A DNA stretch of 64,000 bases from G963662905 sp963662905 (GCA_963662905.2 CAXXFD010000002.1:496001-560000), one strand, 5' to 3'; positions 44,604-55,099 are shown, counted from the stretch's first letter. Notes: generated by a model from the letters alone, not told the origin. Numbers and translations: made by a program.

Positions 44604-45668
44604 ATGGAACGAGATTTTTACCAAGAAAGGGAACGAGAACAGCAGCGCGAACAAAAACAACAGAGCAAGCCGGGCAAACCATCCGGTGGAGGCAATGCCA
44701 ATTTTTGTCCCAAATGCGGCCACAAAAATGAAAAAAACGCCAAATTTTGCGAAGAATGCGGTGCGGGGCTCAATTCGGACGTATGTACCAATTGTGGTGC
44801 AGAGCTGATTCCGGGTGCAGATATTTGTGAAAGCTGCGGGCTCTACCTTCTGGCGACGAAATGTTCGTTTTGCGGCTCGGAGATGAGCGAAAACGATCGA
44901 TTTTGCCCCGAATGCGGTGGCGCTGCCGATGGTGTCAATTGCCCCAATTGCGGCACACTCAGCCACTTCGATTTTTGTCCATCCTGCAATTTCGCGATTA
45001 CAGAACGCGCTCAGGCCGAGCTAAATGCCGCTAAAAACGACCCGAAATTCCAAAAGGTACAGAGTATTGCGGAGGAACTGGAGCAACTGCGCGAGGAAGC
45101 CAAACAAAAATACATCGAAGCACGCGAACAAAAAAAACAGATCGCGAAACAACAGGAACAGCAAAAAATCCGGGAGGCACAAGCCAAAAAGGAAGCCGAA
45201 GAAGCGAAAAGACTGGAAGAGGAAGCAAAAAAACGTGAGGAAGAACGGCTGCTCAACGACTTTTTCTCAAAGAAAGACAAAAAAAGCCCGGCTCCCGCAC
45301 CTACTCCAAGTCCAAAACCAAAGCCGGCTCCTGCACCAAAAGCCGAACCCGAGCCGCTTTTTAGCATGGACGAGTTGATGGAACTGGAAGAAATCGAAAA
45401 AAAATACAACGAAGAAATTGCTGCCAAGGAAAAAGAACTCCAGGAAGCCATGGACGATATGACGGAAGGCATTGAATTTGCCACGCCACAGGCATCACGG
45501 AATTTCTTTTCCAGCCGCAAACCCGATAAAACCAATTTGGTTTGGAACTGCTATTTCGCCGATGAAGTGCATCCAAATCCACAAAACTGCGGCAAACCGC
45601 AACTTGGAGGAAAATGGATTGTATATTACGGAAATATCACCTGGGTTCCTCACGATGGAACTTCCTGA
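44604..45668 (+). CDS. Multi-zinc-ribbon coiled-coil protein
   Basis: 354 residues, apparently cytoplasmic. Residues about 34-135 contain five CxxC pairs arranged as zinc ribbons (FCPKCGHKN, FCEECG, VCTNCGAEL, ICESCG, KCSFCGSEM, FCPECGG, NCPNCG, FCPSCN). A highly charged coiled coil follows (about 140-220, EELEQLREEAKQKY...EEERLLNDFF), then a Pro/Ala-rich linker, a second short coil (about 255-290) and a C-terminal domain of about 50 residues with VWNCYFADEVHPNP and WIVYYGNITWVPHDG. First gene of the operon. The zinc-ribbon style is shared with the AAA+ and FHA proteins of the same operon, suggesting they belong to one complex. Function unknown. Confidence 0.8.
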   Translation: MERDFYQEREREQQREQKQQSKPGKPSGGGNANFCPKCGHKNEKNAKFCEECGAGLNSDVCTNCGAELIPGADICESCGLYLLATKCSFCGSEMSENDRFCPECGGAADGVNCPNCGTLSHFDFCPSCNFAITERAQAELNAAKNDPKFQKVQSIAEELEQLREEAKQKYIEAREQKKQIAKQQEQQKIREAQAKKEAEEAKRLEEEAKKREEERLLNDFFSKKDKKSPAPAPTPSPKPKPAPAPKAEPEPLFSMDELMELEEIEKKYNEEIAAKEKELQEAMDDMTEGIEFATPQASRNFFSSRKPDKTNLVWNCYFADEVHPNPQNCGKPQLGGKWIVYYGNITWVPHDGTS

Positions 45669-45715
45669 TTTATTTCCCACCCCATTAACAAATCCAATAA
45701 CAGAAAATCAAAATC

Positions 45716-48700
45716 ATGGCAGATCAAAACGATAAAACGATACGTTCAGGAAGCAATGCCGATGCAGGCAATGACAAAACAATCCGCAGTGGCAATCCCG
45801 CAAGCGACAAAACAATCCGCACCGGCTCCCAAACCGACAAAACAATCCGTAGCGGCAGTTCGGACAACAATGACAAAACCATCCGCAGTGGCAGTGGGAA
45901 CGACGAGAGCAAAACCATCCGCAGTGGCGGCGCCGACGATAAAACCATCCGCAGCGGTGACGCCACGCCCGACAGCACCATACGCTCCGGCGGCGGGCCC
46001 GATGTAATCGGCGCTGATAAACCGAAAACAGACGATAAAACCATCCGCTCAAAAGACCGCACCATTAGCTCCGGCGAAAGTGGCAGCCCGAAAACCCTTG
46101 ATACCATTGAAGAAGAAGGATATTTCACGCTCAAAGGCAGCAAGCACAAAGTTTTAAAAACACTCTCCGAAAATACCGGTGAGGCCACTATTTACCTGGT
46201 CGAATTAAATACAAAAAAATTAGTATTAAAACTTTACAATGAGGGAATTGCACCAACGGACAACCTGCTTGACCAATTGCGGAACGTGCGCCATGACGAC
46301 TTGATTACCCTCCTGGATTTTGGCTATTATGACTCAGGCGGATACGGTTCTAACCGCTTCTATGAAATAATGGAGTATGCCGAAGGTGGTTCCGTAGAGG
46401 ACGTCCTGCCTGTGCGGGATTTTGAAACCATGAAACAAATTATTGCCGAAACCACCAATGGACTGAATTATCTTCATGAAAACAAAATCATCCATCAGGA
46501 CATTAAGCCCGGCAACCTATTTTATCGCGACAAAGAGCGAAAAGATATTGTAATTGGAGATTTTGGGATCAGCACCATGATGGAAGAAGGCCAGACATTT
46601 GCCAAAACAGCCAAAAACCTTTCACGCCTTTTTTCCGCACCGGAAATTTCCTATACAATGGGGGAAACCTCCTACCTCCTGCCGGCATATGATTGGTACT
46701 CACTTGGTATTACAATCCTGAATATCTGGTATGGAAAAAATCTATTCCACGACCAACCCGAAGCATTTTGGGAACAAATCCTGCCACGTTTAAAAGCAAC
46801 GAACAAAATTGTTGAAAACGACTATATCGACATCAAAGGGATGGATGAGCGCATCCTGAATATTATTAAAGGTCTTACGCTTGTTGATGAAAACCACCGC
46901 TGGGGCAAAGATGAAGTTAACAGATGGCTCAAAGGCGAAAAAGTTGAAGTTTATACCGAAGCCAAAATTGAAATTTCAAACTCATTTAATTTTGACAAAA
47001 GCAAAGGACTGGTTGCCAACACAGCGGAAGAATTGGGCAAGCTCATGCTTTTCAATCCAAAACTTGGTGCCGATTATTTATATGCAGGTGTCATCGCCGG
47101 GTGGTTTAAAGACAATAAAGACCCCAAAAACCAGCTGGCCATGGAAAAGGTTGTAAAAACATTTTCCAGAAAACAAATGTCCGGCCTGGCAGCAGCGGCC
47201 TACACCTTAAACAGCTCTTTGCCCTACATTTCGGTTGATCATAAAGAATGCAGCAGCGGTACGCAAATTGCAGATGCACTGGAGCGCAACAAAGACCATT
47301 ACAAAAAAGCTCTGCTCGACAAGCAGGATCCACTTTATATTTACCTGTCGCGCTACGGCCAGGTTGTGAAGCAAATACAACTTGCCATGCACGACGAAAA
47401 AGAAGGCCCGGATGTTGGTTTGCAAACCGCAATCTTCATCATGGACAAAAAGCGCCCCTTGCGCCTGGACCACAAAGCCGATAAAGATGGCAAAACAGTT
47501 TCCAGCATCAGCAACATCAGCGAACTGGAAGATTTTATCAATGGCCATTTTGAAGACGGAAAAAAATATTTCTTTAACGGCATAATTTCGGCCTGGCTGA
47601 AGTATAAAAAGGAGTACACCAACCTATACAACACAGCGGAACGTATGCGCCGCGAATACGAAAATGTTGATCAGGATGCCGGTTTGATGGGGCTGCGCTG
47701 GGCGATGAACAAAAAACTGGGCTACCTTGGCTTGCAGAAAGACCCGGTAAAACTCTTTACACAAAAGGAAATTGCAGCTTATATGTTTAAGCATTTTGAT
47801 GCTTATGTCCAATTGCTGCAGTACAAACACGATTTCCTGTATGTTTATATGAGTGCCCAGAACTGGAAAAACGTGATCAACTTTATCCAGCACTCATTCG
47901 ACAAAAAGAAACACCGCAACAAAATCGGGCCATACGATATGAATGTCGCCCTTATGAAGAGCATCAGGGCCATGGACAAGGATTTTGCTTTTACATTCGA
48001 AAATGGCACAAGCGTTCAAAATCCGGAAGAAGTCCTGAAAAATCTCGGAAAGATCAAAAAGGAAATCCGCCAGGTAACCGAAAATCCGACAAGCCCCTTC
48101 AATGCGTGGATCAGCACATTTTATCATGAAAACCCATTTGGTAAATTCGACGAAAAAGGGGCTTATGAAAAGCAGCTGCGCGATTACACCGAGTTTATGG
48201 GCAAGATCAAGGCCAAAACCGATGCGGTACAACGTTATCATGAGGCACGGGGCGCTGTACAAAAAGTTTATAACCAAAACCGTAAAAAAGACCAATCCTA
48301 TCTTATTACACGCATGGGGGCAACTATCTTTTTTGCCATGCTCCTTGCCTATGCCGCAATAAAACTCTTTACCGAGGGCATTCCCATCGATGAAAATCCC
48401 ATGTCAGGTAATCCGTTCAAAGTATCATCCACCTACTATTTTATTATGGCGGTAATTGGCGTGGTCTTAACTTTCTTTGGCGATGACGGTTTCTCGTTCC
48501 GAACTACCTTTATTGGAGGCCCTATTATTGGGTTAATTGCCGGTGTAATCCTTTACCTAATAGCCTATTTTGTTGTTGGGCTGTTGGTAGCCATACTTCC
48601 TGTTGTGGTTTTCGTTTTAGTACTGGCAGGAGCCGCCGGAGCAGGCTGGCTTATGTGGCACAACTCATACACAAATGCGGCACTGCGCAAGGCACTTTAC

Positions 48701-49264
48701 CGCGACACCAGCGAATGGGATCTTATTTGGGGACCACTGCAATATGCTTACAGCAAAAAGCAGGAATATGAAAACCCTAAGCTCAAGGAAATGGATAATT
48801 ACAAATCCGAACGTAAACGCTCCTGGAGAAAATTATTGCTGGCAATCAGCATTGGCGTGATTGTTTTGGGCGCTCCGGCAGCCTATTATTCAGGTGCGGT
48901 TGGCCAATTCAACCAATCGGTTTTGTATGATGCCGTCAGCTCGCCATTATCTGATGGGCAATTCCTGCTGGGCAAATGGGAAGGAAACTTTGAAGGCCGT
49001 GACCTCACGATGAATTTCACTTCCGTGGATGGAAATAATGTAAGCGGAAACATGACGGTAGTGTACAATAAACCCATAAAACAGGAATTTAGCGGAAAAT
49101 ACAATCCTTCGAAAAAACAATTGCGGCTTAAAGATCAGCTCAACATCAAGCTAAAAGGAACCTACATCATTAATTTCTCCGAAAATGCCGAGAACCTCAA
49201 AGGTGTTTTCACCCTTGATGTAAACGGTCAGGACGTGAAATTTGAAGCATCAAAAGTAAATTGA
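45716..49264 (+). CDS. Membrane Ser/Thr protein kinase with ten N-terminal KTIRSG-like repeats
   Basis: 1182 residues. Residues 8-116 carry ten KTIRSG-like repeats, with threonines at 8, 22, 33, 43, 55, 67, 77, 88, 109 and 116. The kinase domain (about 130-400) has the likely ATP lysine in KLVLKLYNEG, catalytic Asp262 in IHQDIKPGNLF and Asp282 in IGDFGIS. The catalytic loop is HQD instead of HRD and the glycine loop is weak. A long helical region (about 410-855) follows, then four to five transmembrane helices (about 866-980 and 1040-1060), and a C-terminal beta domain (about 1085-1182, LLGKWEGNFEGRDLTMNF) that may be outside the cytoplasm. The Thr repeats look like autophosphorylation sites and docking points for the FHA protein encoded downstream; this is inference. 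Confidence 0.88.
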   Translation: MADQNDKTIRSGSNADAGNDKTIRSGNPASDKTIRTGSQTDKTIRSGSSDNNDKTIRSGSGNDESKTIRSGGADDKTIRSGDATPDSTIRSGGGPDVIGADKPKTDDKTIRSKDRTISSGESGSPKTLDTIEEEGYFTLKGSKHKVLKTLSENTGEATIYLVELNTKKLVLKLYNEGIAPTDNLLDQLRNVRHDDLITLLDFGYYDSGGYGSNRFYEIMEYAEGGSVEDVLPVRDFETMKQIIAETTNGLNYLHENKIIHQDIKPGNLFYRDKERKDIVIGDFGISTMMEEGQTFAKTAKNLSRLFSAPEISYTMGETSYLLPAYDWYSLGITILNIWYGKNLFHDQPEAFWEQILPRLKATNKIVENDYIDIKGMDERILNIIKGLTLVDENHRWGKDEVNRWLKGEKVEVYTEAKIEISNSFNFDKSKGLVANTAEELGKLMLFNPKLGADYLYAGVIAGWFKDNKDPKNQLAMEKVVKTFSRKQMSGLAAAAYTLNSSLPYISVDHKECSSGTQIADALERNKDHYKKALLDKQDPLYIYLSRYGQVVKQIQLAMHDEKEGPDVGLQTAIFIMDKKRPLRLDHKADKDGKTVSSISNISELEDFINGHFEDGKKYFFNGIISAWLKYKKEYTNLYNTAERMRREYENVDQDAGLMGLRWAMNKKLGYLGLQKDPVKLFTQKEIAAYMFKHFDAYVQLLQYKHDFLYVYMSAQNWKNVINFIQHSFDKKKHRNKIGPYDMNVALMKSIRAMDKDFAFTFENGTSVQNPEEVLKNLGKIKKEIRQVTENPTSPFNAWISTFYHENPFGKFDEKGAYEKQLRDYTEFMGKIKAKTDAVQRYHEARGAVQKVYNQNRKKDQSYLITRMGATIFFAMLLAYAAIKLFTEGIPIDENPMSGNPFKVSSTYYFIMAVIGVVLTFFGDDGFSFRTTFIGGPIIGLIAGVILYLIAYFVVGLLVAILPVVVFVLVLAGAAGAGWLMWHNSYTNAALRKALYRDTSEWDLIWGPLQYAYSKKQEYENPKLKEMDNYKSERKRSWRKLLLAISIGVIVLGAPAAYYSGAVGQFNQSVLYDAVSSPLSDGQFLLGKWEGNFEGRDLTMNFTSVDGNNVSGNMTVVYNKPIKQEFSGKYNPSKKQLRLKDQLNIKLKGTYIINFSENAENLKGVFTLDVNGQDVKFEASKVN

Positions 49265-49282
49265 TTTTAAAGAAATTAGATT

Positions 49283-52200
49283 ATGTCCATTACCTGCGAT
49301 AAATGTGGAAAAGCCAACCGTGACATTGCCCGATATTGCAAATATTGCGGCAAGCCCGTTCTGAGCGAGTCGTCTTCACTGCTCGAAAAACTCGTTGGGT
49401 TGGGAGCGGTTAAAGAAGATATAAAATCCCTGGTTGAGTTTACCAAAGCTGTTAAGAAAAGACAGAAATCCGGCGGAAACCGGATCAATATGCACACCAT
49501 TATCATGGGGAATACAGGCACCGGCAAAACTACCCTTGCCCAAATTCTCCAACAGCTTTACCTTGGCAATGAAATCATCAGCAAAGCGCATCCCATGGTG
49601 GTTGATGCGCCGGATTACGACAGCTGGCTGGAAGAATTTGAAGACAATATCGACAAAGCAAAAGGCGGCATACTGTTTATCGACAATGCCCAAAAGCTTT
49701 TGCCCGGCGGCTATGCCAGCGATGTCAACAAACTCGACAAACTCTTCTCGGGCATGGATCGCTTCAAAACCGATCCCATTGTAATTTTAGCCGGATTGCC
49801 CGGAGGTTTCAAGGAGTTCCTTGCCGCCAACCCTTCCATCCGCTCACGCTTTGAATATCGTTTCGATTTGCCCGATTATTCCTATACCGAGCTTAGCGAA
49901 ATCTGCATCCGCCTGCTCAGGGAAGTGCACCAACTCGAACCATCGGAAGATTGCAAGCAGGCACTGACCAGCATTTTCAAGAAAAAATGGAAAGAACGCG
50001 ACGAAAGTTTTGGCAATGCGCATGTTGCCGTTGATATGGCCGAAGATATCTTTAAAAAGTATATCAAAAGGATTTCAAAAGGAGGCCAGGACGACAGCAT
50101 CGTTTCCACAGAGGATATCCCCTGCCCTATTCCTAAAGAAAAATCATTGGAAGAAGTCATGAAAGACTTAGATGATTTTATTGGCATGGAAGCGATCAAA
50201 ACCGCTGTAAAAGACATTGCCCGCCAGGTGCAGACCAATCAGGAGCGTGCCGCGCGAGGTTATGGCGAAGACGAAAAACCCGGCGTGCACATTATATTAA
50301 CGGGAAATCCAGGAACCGGAAAGACCACCATTGCCCGAAAGCTGGGCGAAATATTTGCCGCTATTGGTTTCCTCGACAGCGGACATGTAGTGGAAGTGGA
50401 CCGGAGCAAACTGGTAGGGCAATACCAGGGGCAGACAGCACAATTGGTAACTGATGCCTGCGACAAAGCCATGGGCGGAATCCTTTTCGTGGACGAAGCC
50501 TACACCCTTGCACCCGTAAGCGATTCGGGTTCCAAAGACAAATACGGCACCGAAGCCGTGGAAACCCTGATGAAACGCATCGAAGACGACCGCGATAAAT
50601 TTGTGGTGATTGCCGCCGGCTACCAAAATGAAATGGATCAGTTTATCCGCGTAAACCCGGGAATCGACTCCCGCTTCAACAAAAAGCTGCATATCGATGA
50701 CTATAAACCGGATGAGCTTTATTCCATCTATAAAATATTTATAAAAAAGAAAAAATACCGCCTTCATCCCGAAGCCGAAGAACTGGCCAAAAAAGCCATT
50801 AACGAGCTTTATGAAATGCGCGACGCCAATTTTGGAAACGGACGCGAAATGCGCGGCCTTTTTGAAACAACATCAGGGAAATTTGCCGACCGGATTTCGA
50901 AACTGCCCAAAGAAGAACAAACCGATGAAGCCCTGGTGACCATCATGCCCGCCGATATTCCTTATGAAGAACAAAAAGATATCGATCCTGAGGAATGCAT
51001 GGCCAAGCTGAACGAACTTACCGGCCTGCATGCCGTAAAACGCGAGATCCGCGGCCTGATTGATATGCTCAACCTTCAAAAACAGCGTGGCGACGACAGC
51101 AAACCGGAACTCAAATCACATTTTGTTTTCTCAGGAAATCCCGGAACGGGAAAAACTACCGTTGCGCGTATTGTAGCAGACATTTTTAAAGCAATGGGCG
51201 TATTGTCGCGCGGACACCTCATCGAGGCCGACCGCTCGGCTCTAGTTGCCGGTTTATTAGGGCAAACCGCCATAAAAACCAACAACATCATCGATAAAGC
51301 CATGGGCGGCGTACTTTTTATCGACGAAGCCTATACGCTCAACCAGGGCGATCGCGATGAATTTGGCCAGGAAGCCATTGATGCACTGCTCAAACGCATG
51401 GAAGACGACCGCGGGAAATTTATCGTCATTGCCGCCGGTTATACCCATGAAATGGAAGAATTCCTCAAGACCAACCCGGGGCTGCCATCCCGTTTCAACC
51501 GAAAAATTGCTTTCGAAGATTTTGCACCCGATGCGCTCGAAAAAGTGTTCCGTGGGCTCTTGAAAAAGAATAATTACACACTCACCAAAGAAGCCGATGA
51601 AAATTTAACGCTTTTCATTCAAGGCATTTTCAATCGCCGCGATGAAAACTTCGGCAATGCCCGCGAAATGCGCAAAGTCTTTGAAGAAGCGCAGCAAAGG
51701 CAAAGTGTGCGCCTCACGCAGATGATCACCGAAGGCAAAGCAGTAACTCCGGAAGAGCTGTCCACTCTGAACCGTGAAGATATTGAAGGTGAAGTGGAAG
51801 AAGCCCGCTCACTCGAAGATATTCTGTCCGAACTGGACGATTTCATTGGAATGGACAGCGTGAAGAAAGCCGTTCGGGAAATCGCTGCCAAAGCCCAGTT
51901 GCAGCAATACCGCATACAAAAAGGCATGGCCGCCGGCGAGCTGGAAGGACAAAATATTGTGCTCACAGGAAATCCCGGAACCGGAAAAACCACAGTTGCG
52001 CGCAAGCTTGGCGAAATATTCAAATCCATTGGAATTATTGATCGCGGACATGTAATCGAAGTCGATCGTAGTCAGCTTGTGGGTCAGTACCAGGGAGAAA
52101 CGCCCAAATTGGTAAACGATGCCTGCAACCGTGCACTCGGCGGAATCCTTTTCATCGATGAAGCTTACACCCTTGCGCCCGTGAGCGATTCCGGACAAAA

Positions 52201-55099
52201 AGACAAACTCGGAACCGAAGCACTGGAAACACTGCTCAAACGGATGGAGGATGACCGTGGCCGATATATCGTAATTGCCGCCGGTTATCAGCAACCCATG
52301 GAGCAGTTGTTCAGTGTAAATTCCGGCATGAAATCCCGTTTCGACCGTTTTATTCATATTGAAGATTATAAGCCGGATGAACTGCTGGCCATCTTTAAAA
52401 TATTCGTAAAAAAGAAAAAATACAAACTGGATCCCGATGCGGAAGAAAAACTAAAAAAAGCAATTCAGCTGATTTTCGATACCCGCGACAAAAATTTCGC
52501 CAATGCACGTGAGATGCGCAAGCTGTTCGATAATACGGTTTCTCAGATGTCGAACCGCATCAGCAGCCTGGAAGTAGAAAGTTTATCCGATGATGATTTT
52601 GTTACCATTGTTGCAGAGGATATTCCTTATGAGGAAAAACAAGATCTTGATCCCGAAGCCTGCATGGCCAAACTGAACGAACTCAGTGGCCTGGATGGCG
52701 TAAAGAAAGAGGTTCGCAGCATCATCGACTTGCTCAACCTGCAAAAGCAACGTGGCGATGAAGGAGCCCGTGAACTCAAATCGCATTTTGTTTTCTCTGG
52801 AAATCCGGGTACGGGAAAAACCACCGTTGCGCGCATCATGGCCGATATTTTCAAAGCCATGGGCGTGCTTTCACGCGGACACCTTATTGAGGCCGACCGC
52901 TCAGCACTGGTGGCCGGCGTTGTGGGACAGACTTCCATCAAAACCAATAACCTGGTAGATAAAGCCATGGGCGGCGTGCTTTTTATAGACGAAGCCTATA
53001 CACTCAGCCAGGGCGATCGCGATGAATTTGGTCAGGAAGCCATTGATACCCTGCTCAAACGCATGGAAGACGATCGCGGAAAATTTATTGTGATTGCGGC
53101 CGGGTACACCAACGAAATGGAAGAATTCCTGAAAACCAATCCGGGGCTTCCATCGCGTTTTAACCGCAAAATCGAATTTGCCGATTATAAACCCGAAGCA
53201 CTGGAAACCATTTTCCGCAGCTTGCTGAAAAAGAACAACTACAGCCTTGATGCTGAATCCGATGAAAACATCCGCATCTTCATTGAAGGCATTTACAACC
53301 GCCGCGACAAAAACTTTGGCAATGCCCGTGAAATGCGCCGGCTTTACGAAGAAGCATTGCAGCGCCAAAGCAGCCGTTTAACAAAAATGATGAGCGAAGG
53401 AGCAGAAATAAATCCTGAAGAGCTCTCCTTACTAACGCGCCCGGATATTGAAGGCGAAGTAGAAAAAGCCCGCCCGCTCAATGAAATCCTTTCCGAACTC
53501 GATGATTTTATCGGCATGGACACGGTAAAAAAAGCGGTAAGGGAAGTTGCAGCGCAGGCACAACTGCAGCAAATCCGCATCCAGAAAGGCATGGCTGCCG
53601 GCGAACATGCAGGCATTAATATTGTCCTCACCGGAAATCCCGGAACAGGCAAAACCACCATTGCACGCAAACTTGGCGAAGTATTCAAATCTATTGGAAT
53701 TTTGAGCCGCGGCCATGTTGAAGAAGTTGACCGCAGTCAACTGGTCGGCCAGTTTCTTGGCGAAACACCAAAGCTGGTCAATAAAGCCGTTGATAAAGCC
53801 CTTGGAGGAATCCTTTTTGTAGATGAAGCCTATGCCCTGGCGCCTCCCGGCAACCAGCCCGACAAATACGGTCAGGAAGCCATCGAAACGCTGATGAAAC
53901 GCATCGAAGACGATCATGGGAAATTTATTTTCATCGCAGCGGGATACCAAAAGGAAATGGAAAATTTCCTCAATGCCAATCCCGGCATGCAATCGCGCAT
54001 CGACCGCTTTTTACATATAGACGATTATAATGCCGATGAGCTTTATGGTATTTTCAAAATTTTTGTAAAAAAGAAAAAATTCCGTGTTACGGAAGAAGCT
54101 GAAATCAAAATCAAGAAAGCCATCCAAGGCATTTATGATGCTCGCGACCGCAATTTTGCCAATGCGCGCGAAATGCGCAAACTTTTCGACCAGGCGCAAT
54201 CGGCACTTTCATCCCGCTTAACCAACACTGGGGTTGATGGCCTCAGCGATGATGATTTAATCACTATCATAGCGGATGATATTCCCGAAACAGCACAAAA
54301 AGAAGAAGCCAAATCATCCTTAATCGATCCTGTAGAAAAGCTTATTGGCCGCGAGGAAGTAAAAGCCCAGGTTCGTCCGATGGCACGTTTACTGGAAATG
54401 ACCAAAATGCGCACGGAAAAATTTGGCATTGAGCCCAAAGATTTCACCCATCATTTTGCTTTCCTTGCGAATGGCGGAAGCGGCAAAAGCAGCACGGCAC
54501 AAGCCCTGGCGCAAATGTTTGAGCAAGCTAAGGCGCTGCCCTCTTCGCGCCTTGCGGAAATTGATATGAAAAACATCCTCAACGGCCCGGAGCCCCAGGC
54601 GCAATTGATGCGGCTGATCGACCGTGCTGATGGCGCCAGCTTTATGATCGACCATTTTGATCTGATAAGCGAAAGTACGGAAGAAATCAAGCAAGGCATT
54701 TCCGATTTGCTTTTACAGCGGATTAACAGCAGCGAGCACAAATTCTGCCTGATCATTGCCGGTGATGCAGATCCCATGGAAAAGTTGCTTTCGGAAGAAC
54801 CATTCAACGAGCTGGCAGCAAAAATTCCTCAACGGATAAAGTGGGACGGATTTGGTGCTGCTGATTTGTTTGAGCTGTTAAAAGTCCATTGCGAAAGCAA
54901 TAATTTCCGTTTGGCGGATGATGCACGCGAAGGCATCGAAAATTATTTTGAAAGCCATCGGGAAAAAGGAGCCCATGAGGTTAAAGCTTTATTTGAGCAA
55001 ATGCTGCAAAATCAGATGACACGCCTCACGCCAATATTTGGCACTGCTGATTTCGATGAAGATATGATGAATGAACTTAAAACCGACGACCTGCCATGA
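49283..55099 (+). CDS. Giant protein with seven concatenated CbbX/SpoVK-type AAA+ modules
   Basis: 1938 residues. An N-terminal zinc ribbon (CDKCGKANRDIARYCKYCGK) is followed by seven AAA+ modules with Walker A motifs starting near residues 76, 341, 618, 896, 1173, 1451 and 1729, a spacing of 265-280 residues. Modules 2-6 have perfect GNPGTGKTT, Walker B (F[IV]DEAY[TA]L) and GQxxG/ GLxSRF elements of the CbbX/SpoVK/EccA clade. Module 1 has GNTGTGKTT but FIDNAQ for Walker B; module 7 is degenerate (NGGSGKSS, FMIDHFD). Modules alternate in type: 2, 4 and 6 resemble one another (ARKLGE[IV]F, EAYxLAP) and 3 and 5 resemble each other (ARI.ADIF, EAYTL.QGD), so a two-module unit was duplicated. A single chain could form a ring as in dynein or midasin. 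The target is unknown. Confidence 0.92.
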   Translation: MSITCDKCGKANRDIARYCKYCGKPVLSESSSLLEKLVGLGAVKEDIKSLVEFTKAVKKRQKSGGNRINMHTIIMGNTGTGKTTLAQILQQLYLGNEIISKAHPMVVDAPDYDSWLEEFEDNIDKAKGGILFIDNAQKLLPGGYASDVNKLDKLFSGMDRFKTDPIVILAGLPGGFKEFLAANPSIRSRFEYRFDLPDYSYTELSEICIRLLREVHQLEPSEDCKQALTSIFKKKWKERDESFGNAHVAVDMAEDIFKKYIKRISKGGQDDSIVSTEDIPCPIPKEKSLEEVMKDLDDFIGMEAIKTAVKDIARQVQTNQERAARGYGEDEKPGVHIILTGNPGTGKTTIARKLGEIFAAIGFLDSGHVVEVDRSKLVGQYQGQTAQLVTDACDKAMGGILFVDEAYTLAPVSDSGSKDKYGTEAVETLMKRIEDDRDKFVVIAAGYQNEMDQFIRVNPGIDSRFNKKLHIDDYKPDELYSIYKIFIKKKKYRLHPEAEELAKKAINELYEMRDANFGNGREMRGLFETTSGKFADRISKLPKEEQTDEALVTIMPADIPYEEQKDIDPEECMAKLNELTGLHAVKREIRGLIDMLNLQKQRGDDSKPELKSHFVFSGNPGTGKTTVARIVADIFKAMGVLSRGHLIEADRSALVAGLLGQTAIKTNNIIDKAMGGVLFIDEAYTLNQGDRDEFGQEAIDALLKRMEDDRGKFIVIAAGYTHEMEEFLKTNPGLPSRFNRKIAFEDFAPDALEKVFRGLLKKNNYTLTKEADENLTLFIQGIFNRRDENFGNAREMRKVFEEAQQRQSVRLTQMITEGKAVTPEELSTLNREDIEGEVEEARSLEDILSELDDFIGMDSVKKAVREIAAKAQLQQYRIQKGMAAGELEGQNIVLTGNPGTGKTTVARKLGEIFKSIGIIDRGHVIEVDRSQLVGQYQGETPKLVNDACNRALGGILFIDEAYTLAPVSDSGQKDKLGTEALETLLKRMEDDRGRYIVIAAGYQQPMEQLFSVNSGMKSRFDRFIHIEDYKPDELLAIFKIFVKKKKYKLDPDAEEKLKKAIQLIFDTRDKNFANAREMRKLFDNTVSQMSNRISSLEVESLSDDDFVTIVAEDIPYEEKQDLDPEACMAKLNELSGLDGVKKEVRSIIDLLNLQKQRGDEGARELKSHFVFSGNPGTGKTTVARIMADIFKAMGVLSRGHLIEADRSALVAGVVGQTSIKTNNLVDKAMGGVLFIDEAYTLSQGDRDEFGQEAIDTLLKRMEDDRGKFIVIAAGYTNEMEEFLKTNPGLPSRFNRKIEFADYKPEALETIFRSLLKKNNYSLDAESDENIRIFIEGIYNRRDKNFGNAREMRRLYEEALQRQSSRLTKMMSEGAEINPEELSLLTRPDIEGEVEKARPLNEILSELDDFIGMDTVKKAVREVAAQAQLQQIRIQKGMAAGEHAGINIVLTGNPGTGKTTIARKLGEVFKSIGILSRGHVEEVDRSQLVGQFLGETPKLVNKAVDKALGGILFVDEAYALAPPGNQPDKYGQEAIETLMKRIEDDHGKFIFIAAGYQKEMENFLNANPGMQSRIDRFLHIDDYNADELYGIFKIFVKKKKFRVTEEAEIKIKKAIQGIYDARDRNFANAREMRKLFDQAQSALSSRLTNTGVDGLSDDDLITIIADDIPETAQKEEAKSSLIDPVEKLIGREEVKAQVRPMARLLEMTKMRTEKFGIEPKDFTHHFAFLANGGSGKSSTAQALAQMFEQAKALPSSRLAEIDMKNILNGPEPQAQLMRLIDRADGASFMIDHFDLISESTEEIKQGISDLLLQRINSSEHKFCLIIAGDADPMEKLLSEEPFNELAAKIPQRIKWDGFGAADLFELLKVHCESNNFRLADDAREGIENYFESHREKGAHEVKALFEQMLQNQMTRLTPIFGTADFDEDMMNELKTDDLP

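Noticed and set aside
45724..46188. 154-codon minus-strand frame opposite the kinase N-terminus
   Set aside because: It is the mirror of the KTIRSG repeats and has no independent support.
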